Source: UBA7359 sp964523895
GTDB taxonomy: Bacteria > Pseudomonadota > Gammaproteobacteria > Eutrophobiales > Eutrophobiaceae
DNA: 51,857 nucleotides
Direction: 5' to 3'
NCBI GenBank assembly: GCA_964523895.1
Contig: CAZGBJ010000018.1
Span: 1 to 51,857, forward strand
The notes under the pieces are model-generated. The model worked only from the letters and a program-made list of their open reading frames with translations, did not search any database and was not told the origin of the DNA. The translations under genes and the position numbers were made by a program. Of the stretch, positions 44,747 through 51,857 are shown piece after piece; within the stretch, counting starts at the first letter, position 1; each line of letters starts with the position of its first letter.

Positions 44747-46291
44747 ATGAGTGAAGAAATCCTGATTAATGTTACTCCGCAAGAAACACGCGTTGCCGTT
44801 GTTGAAAATGGCATCTTGCAGGAAGTTCACATTGAACGTACACAAAAACGCGGATTAGTTGGTAATATTTTCAAGGGACGAGTCTCGCGCGTCCTGCCAG
44901 GAATGCAAGCTGCTTTCATTGATATAGGACTCGAACGAACCGGTTTTCTGCACAGTTCGGATATCGTTGCTAATAACATTGAACATGATTCTGAAGTGAA
45001 TGAGTCAGAACAATCTCAATCGATAGAGTCCATCATCAAAGAAGGTAGCGAAATACTTGTTCAGGTTGTTAAAGACCCAATTGGTAGCAAGGGTGCAAGA
45101 TTAACAACACGACTGTCAGTACCATCACGTTACGTCGTATTTGTCCCTGATTATCCATCAATAGGCATCTCTCAACGAATCGAAGATGAGCAGGAAAAAG
45201 AAAGACTTCGAAATATTATTTTAAATTACGTTTCGGGTACTGAAAAACAGGCTGTCGTAAACGGAGACAATGTTGTTTTGCATAGTGCTGTCACCGAAGC
45301 TGAAATATTAAAAAAAGGCGGTTTCATTGTTAGAACGGCAGCGGAACATATTCCCGATGAAGATATTTTTAAAGATATTGAATTCCTAAAAAAAATATGG
45401 GATTCAATTATGGTTCGGGCAAAAAATACCTTCCCTCCTGGAAATATTTATGAAGACCTGCCTTTAGTGATGCGTACCATGCGTGATTTAGTACATTTTG
45501 AAATAGGAAAAGTACGTATTGATTCCAAAGAAACTTTTCAACGAGTAATGGAATTTTCCAAACACTTTATCCCCGAACTTCTGGCAAGAATTGAATACTA
45601 TACCGGTAACCACCCTATTCTGGATATGTACTCAGTAGAAGATGAAATACAACGCTCACTGAACAGAAAAGTACCATTAAAGTCAGGCGGTCATTTAATT
45701 ATTGATCAGACTGAAGCAATGACAACAATTGATGTCAATACAGGTGCTTTTGTAGGCCATCGTAATCAGGAAGAAACCATTTATAAAACGAATCTGGAAG
45801 CAGCTCATACCATTGCCCGGCAGCTTCGTCTGCGTAACCTGGGCGGAATTATCATTATAGATTTTATTGATATGAAGGATGCTGAGCATGGTAGACAAGT
45901 ATTACGTTCACTGGAAAAAAATGTTAGCCGTGACCACTCCAAAACCATCATAAGTGAGATGACATCACTGGGACTCGTGCAATTGACTCGAAAAAGAACT
46001 CGGGAAAGCCTGGAACATATTCTTAGTGAAACTTGTCCTACTTGTAATGGTAGAGCATCAATCAAAACATCTGAAACTATCTGTTATGAAATTTTTCGGG
46101 AAATACTACGAGAAGTTAGACAATTTGATGCTAATAAACTTTTGGTCGTTGCCTCGCAACGCGTGGTAGATATGCTGTTAGACGATGAATCAACCAGTGT
46201 TGCAGAACTGGAAGCTTTTATTGGCAGACCAATAACGTTTCAGGTAGAAACATTATACACACAGGAACAATACGACATCGTTCTACTCTAG
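44747..46291 (+). CDS. rng: Ribonuclease G
   Basis: 514 residues (E. coli RNase G 489). An S1 domain (about 35-125) begins with VGNIFKGRVSRVLPGMQAAFIDIG. The DNase-I-like catalytic domain has Mg-binding Asp in TTIDVNTGAFVG and IIIDFIDM. The Zn-link C-P-T-C is in ETCPTCNGRA, and the protein ends shortly after, without the degradosome scaffold of RNase E. It is an endonuclease for rRNA 5' maturation and mRNA decay. It is 9 bases upstream of yhdP, the conserved gammaproteobacterial order. Confidence 0.95.
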   Translation: MSEEILINVTPQETRVAVVENGILQEVHIERTQKRGLVGNIFKGRVSRVLPGMQAAFIDIGLERTGFLHSSDIVANNIEHDSEVNESEQSQSIESIIKEGSEILVQVVKDPIGSKGARLTTRLSVPSRYVVFVPDYPSIGISQRIEDEQEKERLRNIILNYVSGTEKQAVVNGDNVVLHSAVTEAEILKKGGFIVRTAAEHIPDEDIFKDIEFLKKIWDSIMVRAKNTFPPGNIYEDLPLVMRTMRDLVHFEIGKVRIDSKETFQRVMEFSKHFIPELLARIEYYTGNHPILDMYSVEDEIQRSLNRKVPLKSGGHLIIDQTEAMTTIDVNTGAFVGHRNQEETIYKTNLEAAHTIARQLRLRNLGGIIIIDFIDMKDAEHGRQVLRSLEKNVSRDHSKTIISEMTSLGLVQLTRKRTRESLEHILSETCPTCNGRASIKTSETICYEIFREILREVRQFDANKLLVVASQRVVDMLLDDESTSVAELEAFIGRPITFQVETLYTQEQYDIVLL

Positions 46292-46300
46292 TCTTTCTAC

Positions 46301-49300
46301 ATGATAAAAAGAATTTTTACAGGGTTATATCATTTTACATGGTATGCATTTGCATTCATTGTGCTAAATGCAGCTGTAATAGTTACTGTAGTGCGTCTGG
46401 CATTGCCTGAGATTGGTGGCTATAAAGATGAGATACAATCCTGGGTTAGTGAATACATGGACTACCCTGTTGTTATTAATGATATAAGTGCGGAATGGCA
46501 AGGCTGGGCACCCCATTTATATCTAAAAAATATCGATCTCTATACTGTAGATAATTCCCGTCTGATTACTAAATTTGATTCTGCGCATCTAGGTATCGAT
46601 CTCATTGCCAGTCTTAATCAACGTGAGCTGGTTCCAAACCATTTGTCAGTCAGCGGACTTGATCTCGAATTGAGCAGAAATATTGATGGCTCTATTTCCA
46701 TTAGCAATGATAAAAATAATAGTCTGAATACCAGTCCAGATAACAATGCTGCCTTATCTGAATGGTTATTAAAACAAAAACATATCTTGATTGAAAATGC
46801 TAATTTAGCATGGCATGACAAAAAAGCGTCTAAAGAAAAACAGCAGTTTTCTAATGTGCAGCTCGAATTAAAAACACAAGAACAACGCGTTCAAGCCGCA
46901 GCGTATATTGCTCTGCCAGAACAACATGGTCAGTCTTTAACTATAAGAATGGATGTAACAGGCAATATATTAACGCCTGACTGGGATGGTTCAGTTTATC
47001 TTGAAGCAAAAGAAATTAATCCTACAAATTTATTAGATGATTTATCTGTCAAAAGTTTTGGTGGGAGTGCAAATGTTAAATTGTGGACTAACTGGAATAA
47101 ATCAAAACTAATCGATATTAGCAGTGAAATAGATTTTTCCAATTTCTCACTAAACACAGAACAATATAACTTACCGATAAACTATATAAGCCTGAATTTA
47201 TATGCTGAACGTAAAAAAGATAAAGATTGGTTGTTAAATGTAAAAATTGAAGATTTGCAAACAGAAAATGGTTTATGGCCATCATCAAATTATCAATTAA
47301 AAGTTGAAAAAAATGACTCTGAAAATAATTATAGCTACCGTGGATTTTTTTCTTATTTAAAGATCGAGGAAATTTTACCTTTTATTGTTGCCAGCAACAT
47401 CATATCTGAAGACACCCTTAAAAAAATTCACTGGCAATCTATTAGCGGCGAATTAACAAACATAAACGTTGGCTATGACCCTGAATCTAAAACAGAAGAA
47501 ATTATCTGGTTTAATTCATTATTTAAAAATCTTGATCTGGCTTCATATGATAAAGATCATTCTGTTTCTGGATTGGAAGGCACAATAAGTGCCAGTAACA
47601 AACTTACAAAAATTCAATTAGAAAGCAAATATACAGAAATCAATCTAGGCTCACTGCTTGATAAACCACTCATGCTATCAGCAATCAAAGCCGAGCTTGA
47701 ATTAATTAACAATGATTCTTTTGAACTACTAATCAAAAAGTTTCATATAGAAGACCAGATTATTTCTGCGAATTCATCGGGGAAAATAACATTCGATGAA
47801 ACATCCCCATTTATCGATGTTGTGGCTCATATAGATGAAGCTAGTATTGAAAACCTTCCCGCTTATTTGCCCAAACAAACAACACCGAAATTACGAGAGT
47901 GGTTCACACAGGCCCTGCTTGGCGGACAATTATTATCGGGGGATTTAATTTTTCACGGACGTAGTGCTGATTTCCCGTTTAAAAATTCTGAAGGCAACTT
48001 CAAAGCCATTCTAAATGTCGATAATGCAACTTTTAATTATGCTGAAGATTGGCCGCCAATTGATAATTTAACAGCTGAAGTCATCATCAATAATGATGAC
48101 TTATACGTTTCTTCAAACTCCGGTCATGTCTTTGATGCAACAATTGACAATTTTTCAGCCAATATTATAAATCTGGGGCAATACAATCCTCATGTGATAG
48201 TAAATGGCTCTATAGATGGACACACCAGTGATGCAGGAAATTTTATCAGGCAAAGTCCTTTAAATGAAGATTCCTCCCTAAGCGAGTTAACTGAAAATGT
48301 ATCCGGTGGTATTAATCTCAAACTGCATCTTGATATCGCACTCGAATCGCTTGAAACTTATACTGAAGGATTAATTACCTTTTCTGATACAACGCTCGAA
48401 TCAAACCTACCTGGATTAGCACTTGAAGATGTAAATGGCATAGTCAACTTCACAACAGAAGAAGTTTGGGCAAATGATGTAGACGCGCTTTACCACGGCA
48501 AGCCTGTTAAATTTACTATACCTAGATTTAATATAGATGAATCAATTTCTGAAACATATGTAATATCAGGTATCGCTGATAAAGAATTTATTATTAATCA
48601 ACTTACCAGCTTTTTCCCTTCACTTTATAATTTGAGCGATAATATTAGTAATAGCTTTAGCGGCGAAAGCACATGGTCTCTTTACCTGAAAAGATTATCA
48701 AGCAATGAAAAAATAGAACGAAGAGAAGTTGAACTGATTTCTGACCTAAAAGGTATTGCTATTAACTTGCCTTACCCACTTGGCAAAGAGGCAAAAGAAA
48801 GAACGTCACTAAGCGTAAAAACAGAACTGGCTGATTTATCAATTAATGCCATTAATATTAATTACGATAATAATTTTTTCACTGACTTCAATGTCGACAA
48901 TACCGAAGATCTGTTGATAAAAAATATACTCATCGGGCTAGGTCAACAACATCCTGCAACATCGACATCCAGCAACATATCTATTCAGGGAGAGCTTGAA
49001 AAATTTAATGTTTCAGAATGGACTGATTTTATTAACCTGGAAAAAGCGCCTCCATCTCAAAACATCAATACAAATAAAAAGGAAACGATTAACGGAGATG
49101 TTTATGTTAAACAACTCAATATGCTTGGCAATGAATTCAATAACGTCAATATAAATTTGAGTAATCCAACTGATGGCTGGCAAGTTTTATTTGACAGCGA
49201 AGAACTTAAAGGTCAGGCAAGCTTTATAAAGACAGATAAAGCTCGTTTACACGCCAATTTAGAAAAACTGACCTTAAAAAAATCTGATGAGAATGAAAAT

Positions 49301-50158
49301 AAAAATCAGATTGCAATTGATAAAATACCAGAACTTGAAGTCAATATAGATAAATTCACCTATAACGATAATGAGCTTGGACAACTAAATTTGCAAACCA
49401 ATAATATTGATAATGGCATCAATATAAATAATCTTAGTATCACTAAACCCGGTTTCAGCATTAAAGCAAAAGGAGAATGGATGCGCATTGATGATGTCGA
49501 CCGTTCTGATTTTTATACTATGCTCAAAGCGGATTCGATTGAGACTATGCTCAGCACATTCAATTTTAATTCAGCAAATATAAAAGAAGGTCAAACCAGC
49601 ATAGAGATGAAGGCAAACTGGATGGATACACCGATGAATTTTTCTATGGAAAATATTGATGGTGAACTCGATATGAATATAGCTAAAGGTCAATTTCTGG
49701 ATATTAACCCTTCGGCAGGTCGTTTATTTGGCTTGCTTAGCCTACAAACCTTACCGAGACGTTTGACACTGGATTTTACTGATCTTTTCGATGAAGGATT
49801 CGCCTTCGATACTATTAAAGGAAACTTTAGTTTGGAACGAGGACAGGCCTACACTAATAACCTGGAAATGACAGGTCCATCTGCAAATATCGTAGTCAGT
49901 GGTCGTACTGGATTAGCAACGGAAGATTATGATCAAATTGCAACTGTTACACCAAAAATATCCAGTGGCCTACCTGTTGCCAGCGCATTATTCGGACCCG
50001 TTGGCGTCGGCGTCGGTGCTGTAATCTATCTTGCCGGAGAATTATTTGAATCTATACCGAAAAAGATTGATCAAATATTAAAAGCACAATATACCATCAC
50101 TGGTAGTTGGGATAATCCCAATATAGATAAGATAGAAGAAGAAAAAGAGAGTGGTTAA
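46301..50158 (+). CDS. yhdP: YhdP-family AsmA-like envelope protein
   Basis: 1285 residues (E. coli YhdP 1266). One N-terminal TM segment (about 12-34, FTWYAFAFIVLNAAVIVTVV) anchors a very long periplasmic part of beta-strand repeats, expected to form a hydrophobic groove spanning the periplasm. The C terminus has the family's LFGLLSLQTLPRRLTLDFTD, GPSANIVVSGRTGLATEDYD and FGPVGVGVGAVIYLAGELFE. It belongs to the TamB/YdbH/YhdP set, which moves phospholipids to the outer membrane. It is co-transcribed with rng. The gene-cassette array begins 260 bases after its stop. Confidence 0.94.
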   Translation: MIKRIFTGLYHFTWYAFAFIVLNAAVIVTVVRLALPEIGGYKDEIQSWVSEYMDYPVVINDISAEWQGWAPHLYLKNIDLYTVDNSRLITKFDSAHLGIDLIASLNQRELVPNHLSVSGLDLELSRNIDGSISISNDKNNSLNTSPDNNAALSEWLLKQKHILIENANLAWHDKKASKEKQQFSNVQLELKTQEQRVQAAAYIALPEQHGQSLTIRMDVTGNILTPDWDGSVYLEAKEINPTNLLDDLSVKSFGGSANVKLWTNWNKSKLIDISSEIDFSNFSLNTEQYNLPINYISLNLYAERKKDKDWLLNVKIEDLQTENGLWPSSNYQLKVEKNDSENNYSYRGFFSYLKIEEILPFIVASNIISEDTLKKIHWQSISGELTNINVGYDPESKTEEIIWFNSLFKNLDLASYDKDHSVSGLEGTISASNKLTKIQLESKYTEINLGSLLDKPLMLSAIKAELELINNDSFELLIKKFHIEDQIISANSSGKITFDETSPFIDVVAHIDEASIENLPAYLPKQTTPKLREWFTQALLGGQLLSGDLIFHGRSADFPFKNSEGNFKAILNVDNATFNYAEDWPPIDNLTAEVIINNDDLYVSSNSGHVFDATIDNFSANIINLGQYNPHVIVNGSIDGHTSDAGNFIRQSPLNEDSSLSELTENVSGGINLKLHLDIALESLETYTEGLITFSDTTLESNLPGLALEDVNGIVNFTTEEVWANDVDALYHGKPVKFTIPRFNIDESISETYVISGIADKEFIINQLTSFFPSLYNLSDNISNSFSGESTWSLYLKRLSSNEKIERREVELISDLKGIAINLPYPLGKEAKERTSLSVKTELADLSINAININYDNNFFTDFNVDNTEDLLIKNILIGLGQQHPATSTSSNISIQGELEKFNVSEWTDFINLEKAPPSQNINTNKKETINGDVYVKQLNMLGNEFNNVNINLSNPTDGWQVLFDSEELKGQASFIKTDKARLHANLEKLTLKKSDENENKNQIAIDKIPELEVNIDKFTYNDNELGQLNLQTNNIDNGININNLSITKPGFSIKAKGEWMRIDDVDRSDFYTMLKADSIETMLSTFNFNSANIKEGQTSIEMKANWMDTPMNFSMENIDGELDMNIAKGQFLDINPSAGRLFGLLSLQTLPRRLTLDFTDLFDEGFAFDTIKGNFSLERGQAYTNNLEMTGPSANIVVSGRTGLATEDYDQIATVTPKISSGLPVASALFGPVGVGVGAVIYLAGELFESIPKKIDQILKAQYTITGSWDNPNIDKIEEEKESG

Positions 50159-50417
50159 CAAATTACTGCTATCAACTCAAGTTGAAAAATACTATATATT
50201 AGTAATAAGCCGAAATAGTTTCCGTATAGTAAATAGATGTGAAATTTAAAGGGATATAAAAATCGCCCATAATCCAATATTTATATTACAGGTCATTGAT
50301 TATTATAAAAGGAATTACAGTTACTATGTTCATGAATAACGATTACTCAAAGCCATTAATTAATACACTATATGGAATCCATGTTTAACATACTAACCCG
50401 ATTCCATATAACATACT
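50159..50417. other. Spacer between yhdP and the first gene cassette
   Basis: AT-rich, no gene seen. Near the right end, ATATGGAATC (50370-50379) and GATTCCATAT (50400-50409) form an inverted repeat directly before the cassette boundary. It could be a remnant attC or another recombination site, but it lacks convincing R and L boxes. No integrase gene is found here. Confidence 0.5.
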
Positions 50418-50418
50418 G

Positions 50419-51201
50419 TTAGGCGAAACAAGCACATAAAACAAACTAATTTTATAAGTTGAATAAATAGTGAAAAATAAAACTCAAGATAAATATTCAG
50501 TCAATGAAAACCAGCCTTCAAATTGGTTTGAGCCTCTATATGCTGACTCGAATACAAATGGAGAAGGTGTTCCTTGGGCGAATATGGAGACTCATCCATC
50601 TTTTGCTAATTGGCTAACTGAAAACCAACTAAACGGGGACGGAAAATCAGCGTTAGTTGTAGGATGTGGTATGGGTGATGATGCTATCGAATTAGATGCT
50701 CTTGGCTTTGAGGTAACAGCCTTTGATGTTTCCGAATCAGCAATAACATTTTGTAAAGAACGTTTTCCTCATTCAAAGGTAGAGTTTGTCCAGGCAGATC
50801 TTTTAGAAAACCAACCCCAATGGCAGAAAAAATATGACTTTGTTCTTGAAATATTTACAGTTCAAGCACTACCCCCAAAATATGAAAAAGATCTAATTCA
50901 AAATATATGTAACTTTGTCTCGCCTAAAGGTAACTTACTCGTTATTGCTGAAGTAGGCGGAGAGGAAAGAACTTTCGAAAATGGTCCTCCATGGCTACTA
51001 ACTCCCCAGCATATAGATTCATATGAATCATGTGGTTTTAAAGTTATACAAAAATATATAGAGAAAAATTCTGAAAGTATTGGCGAAATAGGCACATATG
51101 TCACAGCATTCAATAAAACCGCCTAACAAGGCGCTGCACGCGGACAAAATAAAGCTGCGCTCGTTCCTCGCTACGCTTTATTTTGCCGGTGAGCTTGGTC
51201 G
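50419..51201 (+). mobile_element. Integron gene cassette 1 (methyltransferase)
   Basis: The recombination point is after the G of GTTAGGC at 50418, and the cassette ends at the G of GTTAGGG at 51201. Its first bases TTAGGCG are complementary to the R'' box of its own attC (CGCCTAAC, 51120-51127). That is exactly the relation expected of a cassette that was once a closed circle. It holds one gene on the plus strand and an attC. Confidence 0.88.
50470..51126 (+). CDS. SAM-dependent methyltransferase, cassette-borne
   Basis: 218 residues starting at GTG 50470. A class I methyltransferase fold: motif I ALVVGCGMGDDAIELDALG (about 61-79), acidic strand-2 end VTAFDVSESAI, motif with VQADLLEN, and YDFVLEIFTVQALPP. 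The N-terminal NWFEPLYADSNTNGEGVPWA resembles TehB- and TPMT-type small-molecule methyltransferases, but the substrate cannot be deduced. Its stop TAA lies inside the R'' box of the attC, the usual compact cassette layout. The start codon has only a weak ribosome binding site. Confidence 0.85.
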   Translation: MKNKTQDKYSVNENQPSNWFEPLYADSNTNGEGVPWANMETHPSFANWLTENQLNGDGKSALVVGCGMGDDAIELDALGFEVTAFDVSESAITFCKERFPHSKVEFVQADLLENQPQWQKKYDFVLEIFTVQALPPKYEKDLIQNICNFVSPKGNLLVIAEVGGEERTFENGPPWLLTPQHIDSYESCGFKVIQKYIEKNSESIGEIGTYVTAFNKTA

Positions 51202-51207
51202 TTAGGG
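51121..51207 (+). repeat. attC site of cassette 1
   Basis: 87 bases from R'' GCCTAAC (51121-51127) to R' GTTAGGG (51201-51207). Between them GCGCTGCACGCGG and CCGGTGAGCTTGG provide the L boxes. An inner inverted repeat, CAAAATAAAG/CTTTATTTTG, makes the long folded stem. It is typical of attC (59-base-element) sites. Confidence 0.9.
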
Positions 51208-51216
51208 GCTAAAAAC

Positions 51217-51246
51217 TTGATTTTATAGTACCACTATAGTACTATA
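51217..51246 (+). promoter_or_regulatory. Promoter and dyad operator of the cassette hicAB
   Basis: TTGATT (51217-51222), 17 bases, TACTAT (51240-51245). TATAGTAC (51224-51231) is repeated in the perfect palindrome TATAGTACTATA (51235-51246), which covers the -10 box, a good site for HicB autorepression. The -10 box ends 6 bases before the hicA ATG, so the mRNA may be leaderless. Confidence 0.55.
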
Positions 51247-51251
51247 TATTC

Positions 51252-51443
51252 ATGCCTCCCAAAATTAGAGAATTAATCAGTCAATTACAATCTTCCGGTT
51301 TCGAAAACAGAGGAGGCAAAGGCAGTCATCGTAACTTCACGCATCAAAAAGGAAGCAAAATTACAATCAGTGGAAAAACTGGCGATGATGCAAAACCATA
51401 TCAAATCAAGGCAGTAAATAAAGCAGTTAGCGAGGTATCATAA
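51252..51443 (+). CDS. hicA: HicA-family toxin, cassette-borne
   Basis: 63 residues. KIRELISQLQSSGFENRGGKGSHRNFTH includes the catalytic His H26 in the GSHR motif, and the end YQIKAVNKAVSEV is the last HicA helix. It is an mRNA interferase neutralised by the HicB encoded next. Its TAA stop and the hicB ATG share one base (TAATG), ensuring coupling. Toxin–antitoxin cassettes are common in chromosomal integron arrays and are thought to stabilise them. Confidence 0.88.
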   Translation: MPPKIRELISQLQSSGFENRGGKGSHRNFTHQKGSKITISGKTGDDAKPYQIKAVNKAVSEVS

Positions 51444-51787
51444 TGAGATTAAGTGATCAATATTTAAAAATAGTGGAATGGTCTGAAGAAGACCAGTGCT
51501 ATATAGGTCATTGCCCTAATTTAATGTTAGGTGGTGTTCATGGTGATGATGAAGCAAAGGTTTATAAAGAGTTATGCAAAACTGTAGAAGAATGGATAGA
51601 TATTTATAAACAAGATGGTACTTTTCTTCCTAAACCAACAGCAGGAAAAAAATACTCTGGTAAGTTTAACCTACGCGTTGGTAAAGAGTTGCATGAACAA
51701 TTAAGTATTGATGCCTTAAGAAAAGGTGAAAGCCTTAATTCATATTGTTTAAAAATGCTTCAAGGCTTGCAATCACATCGCCCCTAA
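51443..51787 (+). CDS. hicB: HicB-family antitoxin with ribbon-helix-helix tail, cassette-borne
   Basis: 114 residues. The N-terminal HicB domain (about 1-65) has YLKIVEWSEEDQCYIGHCPNL and GDDEAKVYKELCKTVEEW. The C-terminal segment (about 74-110), GKFNLRVGKELHEQLSIDAL and GESLNSYCLKML, is an Arc-like ribbon-helix-helix for DNA binding, absent from the HicB at 32060-32272. It should bind the palindrome in the cassette promoter. Its stop codon lies in the R'' box of the attC. Confidence 0.88.
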   Translation: MRLSDQYLKIVEWSEEDQCYIGHCPNLMLGGVHGDDEAKVYKELCKTVEEWIDIYKQDGTFLPKPTAGKKYSGKFNLRVGKELHEQLSIDALRKGESLNSYCLKMLQGLQSHRP

Positions 51788-51806
51788 CAAGCGGGTCAAG
51801 TGCGAC
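51782..51806 (+). repeat. Left half of the attC of cassette 2
   Basis: CCCTAAC followed by AAGCGGGTCAAGTGCGAC gives R'' and L'' boxes. The matching right half (expected GTCGCACTTGAC and GTTAGGGG) is not seen in the remaining 51 bases, consistent with interruption at 51807. Confidence 0.7.
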
Positions 51807-51857
51807 TGATCTTACCCCGATCTAGTTGACACCTCCTTCAACCGAGTTAGAAGAGGT
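51807..51857 (+). mobile_element. Probable left end of an IS3-group insertion sequence (partial)
   Basis: TGATCTTACCC, then a GACACC motif 11 bases further on, matches the left terminus of IS3-group elements as I recall it (TGATCTTACCC...GGACAC in IS3). The transposase would begin beyond the window. Not verified by search. Confidence 0.5.

Larger units (their letters stand above)
51202..51806 (+). mobile_element. Integron gene cassette 2 (HicAB), interrupted at its attC
   Basis: Starts with TTAGGGG at 51202, complementary to the R'' region of its own attC (CCCCTAAC, 51781-51788). Contains hicA and hicB and their own promoter. Only the left half of its attC is visible before a different sequence begins at 51807. 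Confidence 0.82.

Noticed and set aside
50370..50424. A third attC immediately before cassette 1
   Set aside because: An inverted repeat and a final GTTAGGC are present, but no R'' and L'' boxes at proper spacing; only the cassette boundary is supported.

Overview
The window is AT-rich chromosomal DNA of a gammaproteobacterium. This rests on gene content: the rng–yhdP pair, an E. coli-type FadE, glycolate oxidase GlcDEF, MlaA/VacJ, and hopanoid genes of the HpnH/HpnB/HpnM type. Hopanoid genes and phosphonate biosynthesis suggest a free-living or marine lineage, but I do not assign a genus. All calls come from reading the sequence; no database search was run.

Layout. (1) 1-1112: a truncated secreted-protein gene, a Crp/Fnr regulator and tRNA-Arg(CCT). 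(2) 1131-13438: a fatty-acid beta-oxidation region. fadD, fadA, a FadN-type fadB, a thioesterase and fadE lie on the minus strand. They are followed by a TetR-type regulator, two DUF4442 proteins and a 2,4-dienoyl-CoA reductase. Two copies of AGAGCGARCGCTCG sit in the fadE/tetR and fadH/DUF4442 divergent spacers and look like one regulon's operators. (3) 13609-20563: a minus-strand operon for a DUF1302 outer-membrane protein, a DUF1329 protein, a YCF48-like beta-propeller and an MMPL/RND transporter, probably a lipid or hydrophobic-compound transport system. (4) 20736-25824: a CBS protein and pgi flanked by two paralogous Ser/Thr kinases, each with a C-terminal cyclic-nucleotide-binding domain. 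(5) 26170-30982: an operon making 2-aminoethylphosphonate (PEP mutase, phosphonopyruvate decarboxylase, transaminase) with two nucleotidyltransferase domains, suggesting CMP-activated aminoethylphosphonate for a surface lipid or glycan. (6) 30983-32471: repeat-rich DNA with a small GIY-YIG-like gene and a HicAB module. (7) 32509-38680: dxs divergent from hpnH, an hpnB-like glycosyltransferase, hpnM and mlaA (isoprenoid/hopanoid supply and outer-membrane lipid handling). (8) 38851-44592: a glycine-zipper lipoprotein, then glcFE and glcD, separated by a response regulator with a GGDEF domain. (9) 44747-50158: rng and yhdP. (10) 50418 to the end: an integron-type gene-cassette array (methyltransferase cassette, HicAB cassette) without an adjacent integrase, whose second attC appears to be broken by the left end of an IS3-group element.

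The most unusual signal is not a gene. Five intergenic repeat elements carry short hairpins whose stems differ but whose loops are always ANGGAY closed by C-G (CANGGAYG). This is the recognition shape of CsrA/RsmA-family RNA-binding proteins. A second notable event is a MITE with IS1380-like ends inserted in TTAA, exactly at what looks like a former overlapping stop/start (TTAATG) between hpnH and the next gene.
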